Of a DNA stretch of 64,000 nucleotides, positions 45,939-55,700 are shown piece after piece. Made by a program: the position numbers and the translations under genes. Under the pieces are notes generated by a model. That model was not told where the DNA came from. It ran no database searches and saw nothing but the letters and a program-made list of their open reading frames with translations. Numbering within the stretch: position 1 is the first letter of the stretch; the number at the start of each line of letters is the position of its first letter. Location of the stretch: positions 186,552,982 through 186,616,981 of the forward strand of contig NW_026947484.1 of the NCBI RefSeq assembly GCF_034190915.1, read 5' to 3'. This DNA comes from Cavia porcellus. Lineage: Eukaryota; Chordata; Mammalia; Rodentia; Caviidae.

Positions 45939-47482
45939 GGCTCTCTAGCATCTCGTCCACAAATACGGTTGCCCTGAGCATCAAAGACCGACCTACACTC
46001 CTCAGCTTTGTGTGATCCCCTCTTGCATCGCCCACAAACATATGGTTCTTCATTCCTAGGGCGAGGCCTAGCATCTGTATTGTTTGGGCAATGACGTTTA
46101 ATGTGTCCTGGCTCCCCGCAGGCAAAACACCCTTTAGCCTTACATTCCCCTTCTAACCCGCGAGGTCCCCTCTGCTGTACAGCCGCGGCCAGGAGAGCAG
46201 CCACTCCCGAGTTGGAGAGCGGCCCCCCTATCTCTCTGCATATCCTAATCCAGGCGTTGAGGTCCTTGTTCTTATGAGGAGCTATCGCTGCCTTGCACTC
46301 CTTTGTACATTGCTCAAAAATCAGCTGCCTTACCAGCGGTCGAGCCACTCCCGGATCAGAAAATATCTTATCGGCAGCATCTTGCATTCGGGCCACAAAG
46401 TCAACAAATGGCTCTGTGGTACCCTGAATTATTTTTGAAAGACACAAGGAGGCTGTTCCGGCACCACTTACCTGCTTCCAGGCGCGGAGCCCTATGGCAT
46501 TGATTTGTTCATAGACAGCGCCGGGGAACTGAGTCTGATCATCAGCGTGCCGACCTTCTCCCATAAGCATTTCCTTGTTCCACCCCCGGTTTCCCTGATT
46601 GGCGTTTCTCTCAGCCTGCTCTGCAGAGAACTCTGCGTACCAGGCTCGCCAATCCAGGTAACTACCCGAGGGCAGACACGCCTTTGCCAGCTGAACCCAG
46701 TCCGCGGGGGTGAGGGGCCCAGAAGACAGGTTCTCCAGCATGGCAATGGTGTAAGGCGCAGTCGGCCCAAAGGTTGTAACTGCATTTTTAAGTTCTCTAA
46801 TCTGCTTTATCTCAAAAGGCTCCCATGCATTGCGTCCCTGGCCCATAGCTACTTGTACAGGAAATATCCCGTAGGGGCCACTATCTATCCCAGGTGGTGG
46901 ATGTACCTCATGAGACAAACGTCCCCCCTGCCAAAGCCGCCTGTAAAAATACCGACCCGCCGGCGGCGGAGCATAAGACGGCGGCCGTGATTGGGCGGAA
47001 AATGGGGGCTCGTGCATCACTTCCTGTTCTGGCGAAGGGGAAGGGAGCTCCCGGGCGGCCACCCCGCAGCGAGGGATCGCTTCCGGGAACAGCCCCCAAG
47101 GTGGGGCGGAAGGCTTCGCCTCCCTCTCGCGCCGGGGAGCGCTCAGGAGCTCCCTACTCCTCCGCAGACCAAGTTGAGCGGAGCGCAGTTCACGGCGCAA
47201 CGCTGGGAAAGAACCCTGCGACTCCTTATCGAGCGACTTAGGCTCCTGACAGCTGGTCTCTTTGGCCTCCTTGCCATTCAACTTTCCCTCGTCCTCGGAG
47301 TCAGACGACTCCGAGGCTAGAGCCCCGTCCTTCTCCTTAGCATCTTTGTTCCCCTTGACGGGCCCCTCTCGGGAGCTCCCTGACTGGGCCTGCTCAAATA
47401 CCCTGCGTACTTTTGTAAGCTCTTGAGAGCTTTCTCCACAACCACCCTCGCTCTTAATGTTACTACCTAGCATGTTTCCCAT
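45800..47482 (-). CDS. gag: gag: structural polyprotein
   Basis: A 560-residue Gag that assembles the viral particle. The start MGNMLGS has a myristoylation glycine and is the first ATG after the leader. Residues 8-165 are charged and Ser/Pro-rich and do not show a recognisable folded betaretroviral matrix domain. A PPSY late-budding motif is at 167-170. The capsid spans about 195-440, with a major homology region at 353-372 (QGTTEPFVDFVARM). The nucleocapsid has two CX2CX4HX4C zinc knuckles (C452-C465 and C483-C496). The frame ends 116 codons' worth of overlap into pro; the slippery site is at K516-N517. It is shorter than most betaretroviral Gags. The frame is intact. Confidence 0.93.
   Translation of the reverse strand: MGNMLGSNIKSEGGCGESSQELTKVRRVFEQAQSGSSREGPVKGNKDAKEKDGALASESSDSEDEGKLNGKEAKETSCQEPKSLDKESQGSFPALRRELRSAQLGLRRSRELLSAPRREREAKPSAPPWGLFPEAIPRCGVAARELPSPSPEQEVMHEPPFSAQSRPPSYAPPPAGRYFYRRLWQGGRLSHEVHPPPGIDSGPYGIFPVQVAMGQGRNAWEPFEIKQIRELKNAVTTFGPTAPYTIAMLENLSSGPLTPADWVQLAKACLPSGSYLDWRAWYAEFSAEQAERNANQGNRGWNKEMLMGEGRHADDQTQFPGAVYEQINAIGLRAWKQVSGAGTASLCLSKIIQGTTEPFVDFVARMQDAADKIFSDPGVARPLVRQLIFEQCTKECKAAIAPHKNKDLNAWIRICREIGGPLSNSGVAALLAAAVQQRGPRGLEGECKAKGCFACGEPGHIKRHCPNNTDARPRPRNEEPYVCGRCKRGSHKAEECRSVFDAQGNRICGRDAREPKNGQRGPPSQAGPRPRDRTAQDGSLQQGPPLGQQVWTSVSPPDLY
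45932..45938 (-). promoter_or_regulatory. Gag-pro -1 frameshift site AAAAAAC
   Basis: The gag codons read CCA AAA AAC, so A_AAA_AAC is in the correct phase. It is the heptamer well known from betaretroviral gag-pro junctions. The pro frame is open from this point onward. A GGGGGCCCCC-type G/C-rich stretch follows within about 15 bases and could form part of a stimulatory structure. Confidence 0.88.
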
Positions 47483-47661
47483 TTTTTAATATGTTACTCA
47501 CCGCGTGAGGCCCAAGGAATCCGCCACTTACGCGTGAGCCTGAGGGGAGTCTAAAAGCCCTGTAGGTGCGCGCCACCCAGAGCCCAGGCTTATCCCCAAC
47601 TCACCTGTCTCGCAACTCTGTACTGGAGTGTTGTCCGCTGTCACGTCTCGGGGGTGATCAG
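47483..47661 (-). other. Proviral leader (5'UTR between PBS and gag)
   Basis: About 180 bases that would hold the packaging signal. On the minus strand it contains GCGGTGAGTAAC at 47503-47492, a strong match to a 5' splice donor, 10-15 bases upstream of the gag ATG. No dimerisation palindrome was established by eye. Confidence 0.6.
47496..47502 (-). promoter_or_regulatory. Candidate 5' splice donor in the leader
   Basis: The minus strand reads G|GTGAGT (consensus donor G|GTRAGT). In env-bearing retroviruses a donor here serves spliced env RNA. Its retention without an env frame is noteworthy, but use is not shown. Confidence 0.5.
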
Positions 47662-47679
47662 TCCCCGTGCGGACCTCCA
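47662..47679 (-). promoter_or_regulatory. Primer-binding site, atypical
   Basis: The minus strand reads TGGAGGTCCGCACGGGGA, two bases (TT) inside the 5' LTR end. That is the standard place for the tRNA primer of minus-strand synthesis. The first nine bases suit the 3' end of a glutamine-type tRNA as remembered; the rest does not, and a few-mismatch isoleucine-type fit is equally possible. I could not assign the tRNA with confidence. Confidence 0.6.
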
Positions 47680-47681
47680 AA

Positions 47682-48104
47682 TGTCGATGTCCGCTCCCGG
47701 CCGGCAGGAAGGACACACGACAAAGTCTGGCAGTGGACAACCTTTTCTTTTATTTTTCTTCTCCGTACAGCCTGCCCTGGGATCGCTCCCAGCCGAAGCC
47801 TCCTTTGGTCCGCTCCCCGCGGCTCCTTCTGGGCTTCTACTTCCGGGCTTCTTCTTCCCCCCCAGGGGTGGCACCAGTATATATACGGATACAGTGTCCA
47901 ATCATGTTAAAGTAAGCAAGGCAAGCTGATTGGCTAACATCATCAGTTGCCAGGCAGACTATATTGTTGAGCGGGTTGCTTACGCGGTAAGCAGGAAACT
48001 AACGTGCTCGATGGGAGGGGTAATCTACCTCAGGCTTTACTCTTTACTACAGGCCTCACGTCCGCCAAGTAAGGCGACTGGGCTCGGGGCTGCGGCTCCC
48101 AACA
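47682..48104 (-). repeat. 5' LTR of the provirus
   Basis: 423 bases, TG..CA. On the minus strand U3 begins TGTTGGGAGCC. It carries CCAAT-type boxes (AGCCAATCAG, near 47926-47935, and GATTGGAC), then a TATA box at 47878-47885. R/U5 contains AATAAA at 47749-47754, about 125 bases after the TATA, and it ends CATCGACA. It differs from the 3' LTR at three positions. It would drive transcription toward lower coordinates. Confidence 0.95.
47878..47885 (-). promoter_or_regulatory. TATA box of the 5' LTR
   Basis: TATATATA in the context CCGTATATATACTGG on the minus strand, about 220 bases into the LTR. The identical motif is present in the 3' LTR. Confidence 0.8.
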
Positions 48105-48110
48105 TGTGTG
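48105..48110. repeat. Target-site duplication, right copy
   Basis: TGTGTG directly after the CA end of the 5' LTR. Confidence 0.85.
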
Positions 48111-51100
48111 TTTCAGGGAAAAATTCTATGAGGCTCTATTTTAAAATATGTTTGTAACAAATAAAAGGAGATCTGACCTTTGTCTAGAGCTGATAATCTA
48201 CTTTCCCTTCCTCTTTATACTTTCCACCTATCTGCACCTAAAGATTCATCCATAAAAGTTTATTACTCTCTTATTATCATGTTTTGAAATTATGAGGGTT
48301 TTTTTTTCCTTTTTTAAAGATAAAAAAAGAAAAAATGTTTAGATGGGAACCAACACTCTGATGTTCTATTTCCAATAATGGGCAAAGAATATAGTGTGTT
48401 TACTTTCTAAAAATGTATTACAAGAAAATGCACATTAACATTAATCCATGTCAAAGTACTCCCATTTGCTTCAAACACAATTGTTCCATTGCTTTTGACA
48501 CTTTGTGAAGCAGTTCTAAAAGTCCTGGGTGCGTGTGTGCGTTTGTGTGCATGCGTGTGCGTGTGCGTGTGTGTGTGTGTCTATGCGATTGTCTTTGTTG
48601 TGCTGTTATGGCTGCCTCAATGTCCTGACTCAACTAAAAACATTTCTCTTTCATGGTCATTGGGCTTTGGGGAAGAATCAGAAGTCACACAGAACCAGAC
48701 CCAGTGAATAAAGTGCATGAGGACATAGCATCATTTTATGGGCCTGCTTTTCCATAAGTTGGTAAGCTGCAGCTGTATACACTATATTTTTGATAATTTC
48801 TCCTAAATACATTCATGGGGAAAAAACTTCCAGAACTGTTTGGGAAAGTGCAAGAACAATGGACATGTGTATTTAAAGCAAAACAGACAAATCTGACGCA
48901 GATTAATGGCAATGTGTCTTTTACTGCAATAAATTTTTAACAGTTTAAACATTTACTGTATATTTTACCACTCCATACATTTACAGTACCATTAAAAATA
49001 TTCATCTGTTCAAAGACAATGGAAAGTTTGTCAGGTATTTTTTTCTCTCTTATAATTCTCCAAGTGTTTGGATATAGGTGTTAGACTTTGGCTTAAGCAG
49101 AGAAATTTATATCTTTTCCTGTGAATAAGAATGGTTATTCCACATAAGAATTACTCACTGCAAAACTTAGCTGGACCTCAGTTGCAAAGGAGTCTACATC
49201 CAAAGCTATTTGGAGAGAGAACTTTCAGGCAATCTTTCTCAGTTTTCTTTCTTTTTATTGAGCTACTTTAGAACAGAAATAAAAATGGTTTTCAGTTTCT
49301 TGAATCAAATTTTTATGAGCTTTGTTTCAAAAACATCAGCAGAGATAATAACAGGACTATTTTAAAACATTTGTGCCACCATGCCTGAAACAGAGTAAAT
49401 ATTACACGCAAGATCATTTTCATTATTTTAAAGTTGATTATTACAGTCAGCAGCAAAGAAAAGCAGAACTAACACTGCATCAGCAGAAAGCAGATGTCTG
49501 TACAAATTCAGCAAATTACAGTATTAATTCCTCTGGGCGAGGGGAGCAAGTGAATATTCTAAAGCAGATGCCATTGGAGCGACTGTATGGGTGTTGGTGG
49601 TGTTATCATTTTAAAATAGAGCAAAGCCAAAGTAAAATACAAGAAAAGCAAACAACAACAAAGAAATCCTTCTCAAATCTGAATTTAATATCATGACCTT
49701 ATCAGGTACTTGGTGGCTATTATTATAGCGGCTATCTTGATAAAAGGTCTGTGTATTTTAATAGTATCCAAAAAGCTGTACAGTATCTAGGTAGAATCTA
49801 GAGGTCCCAGTGCACCCCGACATCAGCATGGAGAAGCAGACAGCTAGCTGCAAGACACAGTAGTTTCTTAATCACAGACTAGTCTCCAAGCGTCTGGTTT
49901 ATCAAGGGTTAAACCTCTGCATTCCAACTGCTCCTCTCAACCAAAAGAGTGAGGAAGGAATCTGTGATTAAGGAAATTACAGGTTTTGAAGTATGTTGAT
50001 GTTCAAAAGGATTTTGTAATGTAATACAGTTCTTTAAATTTTTATGTAAATATTTCTAAATTATTCTGTGATTACTTTCTTTGAGCGTTAAGTAACAATG
50101 ATGAGGATTGGAGAAATGTCTCCTAATCCTTCCTTTTAAGCAACACAGATTTTCCATGACTGAAGTCACAGGGCTTTAAATGATATATCACTTTAATGTA
50201 CAAGAAATCTCATGCAGTGCCCAAAACTACTTCCTTATTTAAGCTAAGTTTTAACTTTCTCAAGTTCACATTAAATTATAGGTAAAACATTTATCTGCAA
50301 AAATTAAATTTATTCTCTCTATGTTTATTTTCACAGATCTTTATAATATTTAAAAAACAAAATAGTTATAGAAAATACTAAAGTTTCCAAAATGCTCTTA
50401 GATTTACTATTGCTTATACATACACTTTCTTATATTACTTATACTTTCTCTGAATAGGAAATATATTTTGGCTCAGTAACTACCTAGAGTAGTTACACGA
50501 AACAAAGTTGAGTTCTTATTATCAAGAATACTGGTTAATAATCTGGAAAATCTCAATAAAATCAGTAATTAGTTTAAGGAGCCTTTTATATCTGAAAAGT
50601 GACCAAGAAATTAAAGGGAATGGAATATACAGGCTGTTTAAAAGTTAATTTCTTGAAACTAATCACATTAAACATCGCCCTCTGACTTTCAGAGATCTGG
50701 GGACATAAAAATAGATTAGCACAGAATTTGGCCTTGATAGTATAATATTCACAGTAAGAACAGTAATTAAAACTTTTTATATTCTGGGTATTGTCCAACC
50801 TGCTGTATTACTCTTATTAAGTTCTTTACCAACAAGGGCTTCCTCTAGCAGTATTTTGAAAGTCTCCTTTGGAAGAGTTTTCTGGGAGAATAATTCCAAG
50901 TATTCTCTTTAGGACACAGCAAACCTATCTTGTCTGTCTTCTGAATATCCCCCTCCTCTTTTCTTGCATGCAATTCTTTCTCTCTTTTTTCCTCTCTTTT
51001 CTACATCTCTTGGTGCTGACACTAAAGCTCATTGCCTGAAAGAGAATTTTCCCTAGACAGATGAGGAAAGGTGTGTAGATAGGTTAATTTGGCCAAGTTC

Positions 51101-52319
51101 ACCAAGGTTGTAAATGTGAAGGATAGAGCTAATTCCAGTTCTGTATGTTAAGCTCCAAAGCTATCCTCTATGTAAGAGTATTTTTTATTTTATTTCACTT
51201 TTTAATGACAGTACCTATAACAGTCACCCAAGTGAATTCATGTGGGAAATACAATAATGCTTGAGTTCACTGCTTACAAAGGCAATAATACTTCCTAATG
51301 TTAAATCCTTAGTACACTACGTACTTCAGAAATCATTTCATTTAAACCTGAAAAATAGCCTTATGGGATACATGATATTGTTATTACACTCAAACAGGAG
51401 AAGAAAAATCTATAGCTCAGATAAGTAATCAGGAGAATAACCTAGCAATTAAATATCTTGAAGCCAGAGCCCATGTACCTAATCATCATGCCTACCATCC
51501 TACCAGTCACTCTGCCTGTTTGCCAACGTGATGGATGTGAGGGAGTTCCATCTAGAAGGGGATTTGCTCCATCTCCCTTGCTTAATTGACAGCTCTCCCC
51601 TCCTCACCATTCACGTAGCTTCTAACTCAATCCACAAAATTAACCCTGCTTTCAAAGGAACGTCTTCACAGTAACTAGTAAAAATGGGCCCCCAAATCCT
51701 TATTCTTTTCCATGCAGGAGCTGCCTATATCCTATAAGGTGATGACTCTGTATCTAGGAATGGTATAATCTATTCCAAACCTAGAATGGACATAGATACT
51801 TATAAGAAAATGTATCAATTGATGAAAAATGGAAACCCTGCACTAGGAAATTCCAATACACTTGACCAGTACAGTGATAGATTGTGATACTGTTTACATG
51901 AATATAATTCAGAATGGAGTTCATTGACTCTCTTGTTGCAGAATCATTGGGGTGGTTCCTAGTCCTCCCTTGAACTTTCATCAGAAACTCTGGATGAGGT
52001 GTGAGGCTTGATAATCTTTATTTAACAGTTAGCAAACCACTGTAGCATTTTGGATATGAATGCACTACAACTCGTGTGTCCTTCAGTATCACATCATTTG
52101 TTTTTATACCTGTTGGACCAATTAAGCTAAGATTTATTTTACATTAGAGCTGATAGAATAATTTGTTGCTCCAGTCATTTCAGAATATAGATGTTATAAA
52201 CATATTTGAATATTTAGAAATTTTATAGACTCCATTGTTACATATGTCTATATACATAGCATGCCCCTAAAAAGAAGAAAACAAAATTTAATTTGAGAAC
52301 ATTTTCTTCATATATTATA
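48111..52319. other. Host DNA downstream of the provirus, no gene recognised
   Basis: Apart from a TG-rich imperfect microsatellite at about 48531-48580, I see no transposon termini or coding signature. 48900-50000 is of even composition and might hold conserved non-coding sequence, which only alignment could show. Confidence 0.4.
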
Positions 52320-52627
52320 TCATATGATCTTTAAATGCATTAACCCAAATACTGTTAAATGATAGTATATATACTTCAAGAACAAAGTCTTAATTGGGAC
52401 AGGGGAAAGGAAACAAGAAACCACCCTACTAATCTCTTTTAGTCCATCAAAAAGGGTGGTTTGTGCTTTCATTGTTTGATCATATTTATGCCTATATCTT
52501 GTAATCTGAATTATTTTGAAGATACCAATACACAATATATGAACCACTGTTAATCTCCCATTATTTTGTTTTGAAGTTCTGCATCACCATTTTTATTCTT
52601 TTTTTGTTTTAAAATCAAAAAGAACAG
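52320..52627 (+). mobile_element. L1 3'UTR fragment, sense
   Basis: The segment runs TGTGCTTTCATTGTTTGATCATATTTATGCC, then TTGTAATCTGAATTATTTTGAAGATACCAATA, then CACTGTTAATCTCCCATTATTTTGTTTTGAAGTTC, matching the L1 3' end at 12700-12880 nearly phrase by phrase. It ends AAAATCAAAAAGAA. It is 5'-truncated within the 3'UTR. Confidence 0.7.
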
Positions 52628-52630
52628 TTT

Positions 52631-52717
52631 TGGGACTGTGGCTTTAGCTCAGTAGTGTAAGCGCCTACCTGGCAAGCACAAGGTTGTAAGTTCAATCCTC
52701 AGTACCAAAAAAAAAAG
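52631..52717 (+). repeat. tRNA-derived ID-like SINE
   Basis: GGGACTGTGGCTTTAGCTCAGTAGTGTAAGCGCCTACCTGGCAAGCAC, then GTAAGTTCAATCCTCAGTACC and a 10-base A-tail. It follows directly on the L1 3' end. Confidence 0.85.
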
Positions 52718-55700
52718 AATTGCTTTATATTAAAAAATCTTGGAAAACTATTTTACTAAATCTTCCTGATGATTCACAATGCATACTAAATATTTGAGGT
52801 GCATCAGAGAAAACAACGAAGACATTAAACAAACTTATTTAGGTAAAAGATGATTATTTTCTCCTTATTTTAACAGTCTGTCACCAGACTGTTTCTTGGT
52901 TATGAATTTATTAGTTCAACAAGTGCATGTTGAAAATACATGTGGTAACTCTGTGCTAGGCAGTGTGTTAGATCCCAGGATGAAATGGTGAATAAGACAA
53001 ACAAACTACTCAGTAGCCACATTCATTACCACTTGCAACTCACCAAGTCACAAAGGTTCCCCATAGCCCAAGGGGCCTGATGCAATGCAATTGACTATAT
53101 TGCCTCAGTAGCACCACTGACCTTACTTACAGTTCAATTGATGAGCAGCTTTGAGAATCTGCAAACAAATCCAGAGCTGCTGCTGAGTCCCCCTCCACAA
53201 GCAGAGGGACTCTCCAGATGGCTGCATGTCAAAGTTAGCTTGATAGGAAGTATAGTATCAGGCTCTGTCTTGGCACATGCAGTGCAATAGCCACTTCCAA
53301 ACAGGCACTTGAATGTGTTGAATCAAAATTTAAACTCCAAATATTATATAGTAGGCAGCAATTTATTTATCTCATAAATGCTATCAATCATTGGTAAGAT
53401 TACTTTGCATGCCCATTGAAAAGTGATGCAGTTAATTGGGCTATTTATTTGATAACTTGGGCAATACTGATTTGTTATGATTCTTTTTCTGTCAAGTTAC
53501 TGTTTTTATCCTGAAATAAGGAGCACTAAGGGAGCTCACTGAACAGATCTTCCTATTTCCCACCCCCTTCCTCTGCAAAGGATTGAAAGAATGTTGTACT
53601 ACAAGAATTAAAATAGGGAATTTATTTTAATGATCAAGCCAATCATAGATGCTCCCGACTATGATTTCTATACTAATTACACATATCCCCATATCTGCTA
53701 AAATTCAAGCAACTGTAATTTTATCTTCGCAAAAGATGCCTTGCATCATGGAGGATCTGTAGCCCAAAAATCCTTTTATGATGATGGAACACTGACTTTC
53801 CTTTGCTTCTCTCTTATGGCAGAGAAGATGATAACATGGTTTAGAGGTTGAAACAGAATCAAAAAATGGTGATCTAGATCACAGTCACCTACAAGAACAT
53901 GCAATAAGCTTTCTACTGTTGTATACTTTGCTTTGCTCTGCTAAAATTTGACTGTGTTCCCCAATCCTATGACAATACAAGACCCTGTAACTCCCAGGAA
54001 AAATACATTACTCAAGTCAGTAACCTGTCTATTTTAGGCATCAGTTTAGTCTACTCTGCTATCAACAGTGATGGACTGCCAAATCTACCACACATTCACA
54101 TTATAGCTATTAGAACTGGATGTCTGTGTACTGTTACTGTTTTTTATCTGAAAAAAAAACATGGAATATTTTGCTTTGCAATGTGAACAAAATTGACAAA
54201 ATCAAACACCTAGACTAAACCAACTATGTTTGGGTCTTTGAGTACACTTATTCCTTTGAGTCAGTAGAAATATCCTCCACCTAATTATTCAATCAATATT
54301 TAGTAAATGCCTACTATCTGCCAAATACTCTGCTAAGAGTTGAAAATACAGAAGGGAAAATAAGGCAATATCTGGAATTAAAAATACAATGTGAAAAACT
54401 AAGATCGAATGTGAGCTTTGATGTTATGGGGTCAATTTGAGACATGTAGGTCTATCAAACCCTCCTCCGAGAACCACTCCAACCCCTCCCCACCTCAGTG
54501 ATGTGTGTGGAATTCTAATTCTCAGTTGAAGGACTTCCAAAGTGAATACTATGTAGAAAATGTAGGTGGAAAAATAAGGCTCATTGGAGAGGTAAAATTT
54601 ATTAAAGTAGAGATAGATTTAGGTGCCTCATTCCTTTGTGCAAAGGAATACTGTGTGTCACATGTAATGATTGTGAATTCTCTGTCATAGAGATACTAAC
54701 TCTATCACAGACAGACCATTATGACAACATGAAGTTTATCGTTTAACACAAATAGAAAAAATATACAAGTGTTGTTATACTTTTTTAATCCTGAATTTAT
54801 CCAGTTGAATTTATCCAGCTGATTTAGAGGCAGAAAACAATGTGATATGTGAAAAATCGGCACTCTGCTGTCAAAAGTCTAGGTTTTTGTGTTTTAGTAG
54901 GAAACTTTTTCTATCAATCATTGATTTGCCTTTCAACACATAGGTTTCTAAGTGCCTGTGTGTGTTATTTTCCATTGAATAAAATCTATACCGAGTCTTC
55001 TAGTGTGCTTTTTAAAGAGAGTGTAGTGTAACTATAAGTGGAGTATAAATGCAATGTATGTATGCATTTCACACAGGTAAACTTTATAGTGCTAAACAGT
55101 TCATGCTTGGAGCTTGTTTGAGGTAGCACTTTATAAGATGGCATTAAACAAAAGGTGGAAAGAAACTTCAGTTATTTGTGTTTGTCTCAAGAGGACAAAA
55201 GCTTTTTTCCTTAAATTCTCTGATGAATATAATGTTTAAAATCTACAGAAATAGCATTCTCTCCCCCCATAATTAAAATACCCTCAGGCAAAAAAATAGC
55301 CCTGCCACTAGTAAGTTATCTGTTTCATCAGCTCTTCAAGTATAAGATGCAGAAATTTGAGAAAATAATTTGGAAACAGAGTTCCCTAGCAGAGCTGAGT
55401 CCACTGTACTTTACCGAAAGAAAAGACACAGAACTATTAAGATCATCTCTTCTTGCATTGCCTCTCTGTCCTGACTAGTTCACTCCCCATCCCATAGGAA
55501 TCACACAGTTCCAGGGGAGGTTTACAGCCAAAGAAAGCCTGTGCACTATTTCACTAGTCCTTTTGTTCTGTTATTTCCATTCCTGGAATTCCCATCGGCA
55601 CTCCAGGTTCAGAAACATTCCAACAAGTAAGGGATGAAGTCCTCTACACTTCCAAAATTCCGAGCTTCCTCCTGAACCTTTTTTAACCCTGCAGACTGTC

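Larger units (their letters stand above)
41504..48104 (-). mobile_element. Full-length env-less betaretrovirus-like provirus
   Basis: A 6601-bp class II endogenous retrovirus. On the minus strand the order is 5' LTR (48104-47682), primer-binding region, leader, gag, pro, pol, a 0.5-kb tail, polypurine tract, 3' LTR (41926-41504). The flanking duplication TGTGTG is at 41498-41503 and 48105-48110; six bases is the length betaretroviral integrases make. Gag with two zinc knuckles, a dUTPase plus protease plus G-patch in the pro frame, and two -1 frameshifts are the betaretrovirus plan. No env-like open frame exists. All three frames are open to their expected ends and the LTRs differ at about 3 of 423 positions, so the insertion is recent. 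IAP-like or MusD-like elements are the closest lifestyle parallels; the exact family is unknown. Confidence 0.95.

Noticed and set aside
45793..46125. Third minus-strand frame at the gag-pro overlap
   Set aside because: It is in the frame that neither gag nor pro uses; no slippery site leads into it.
46505..47320. Plus-strand frames of 109-161 codons opposite gag
   Set aside because: These are shadows of gag in GC-rich DNA with no motif of their own.
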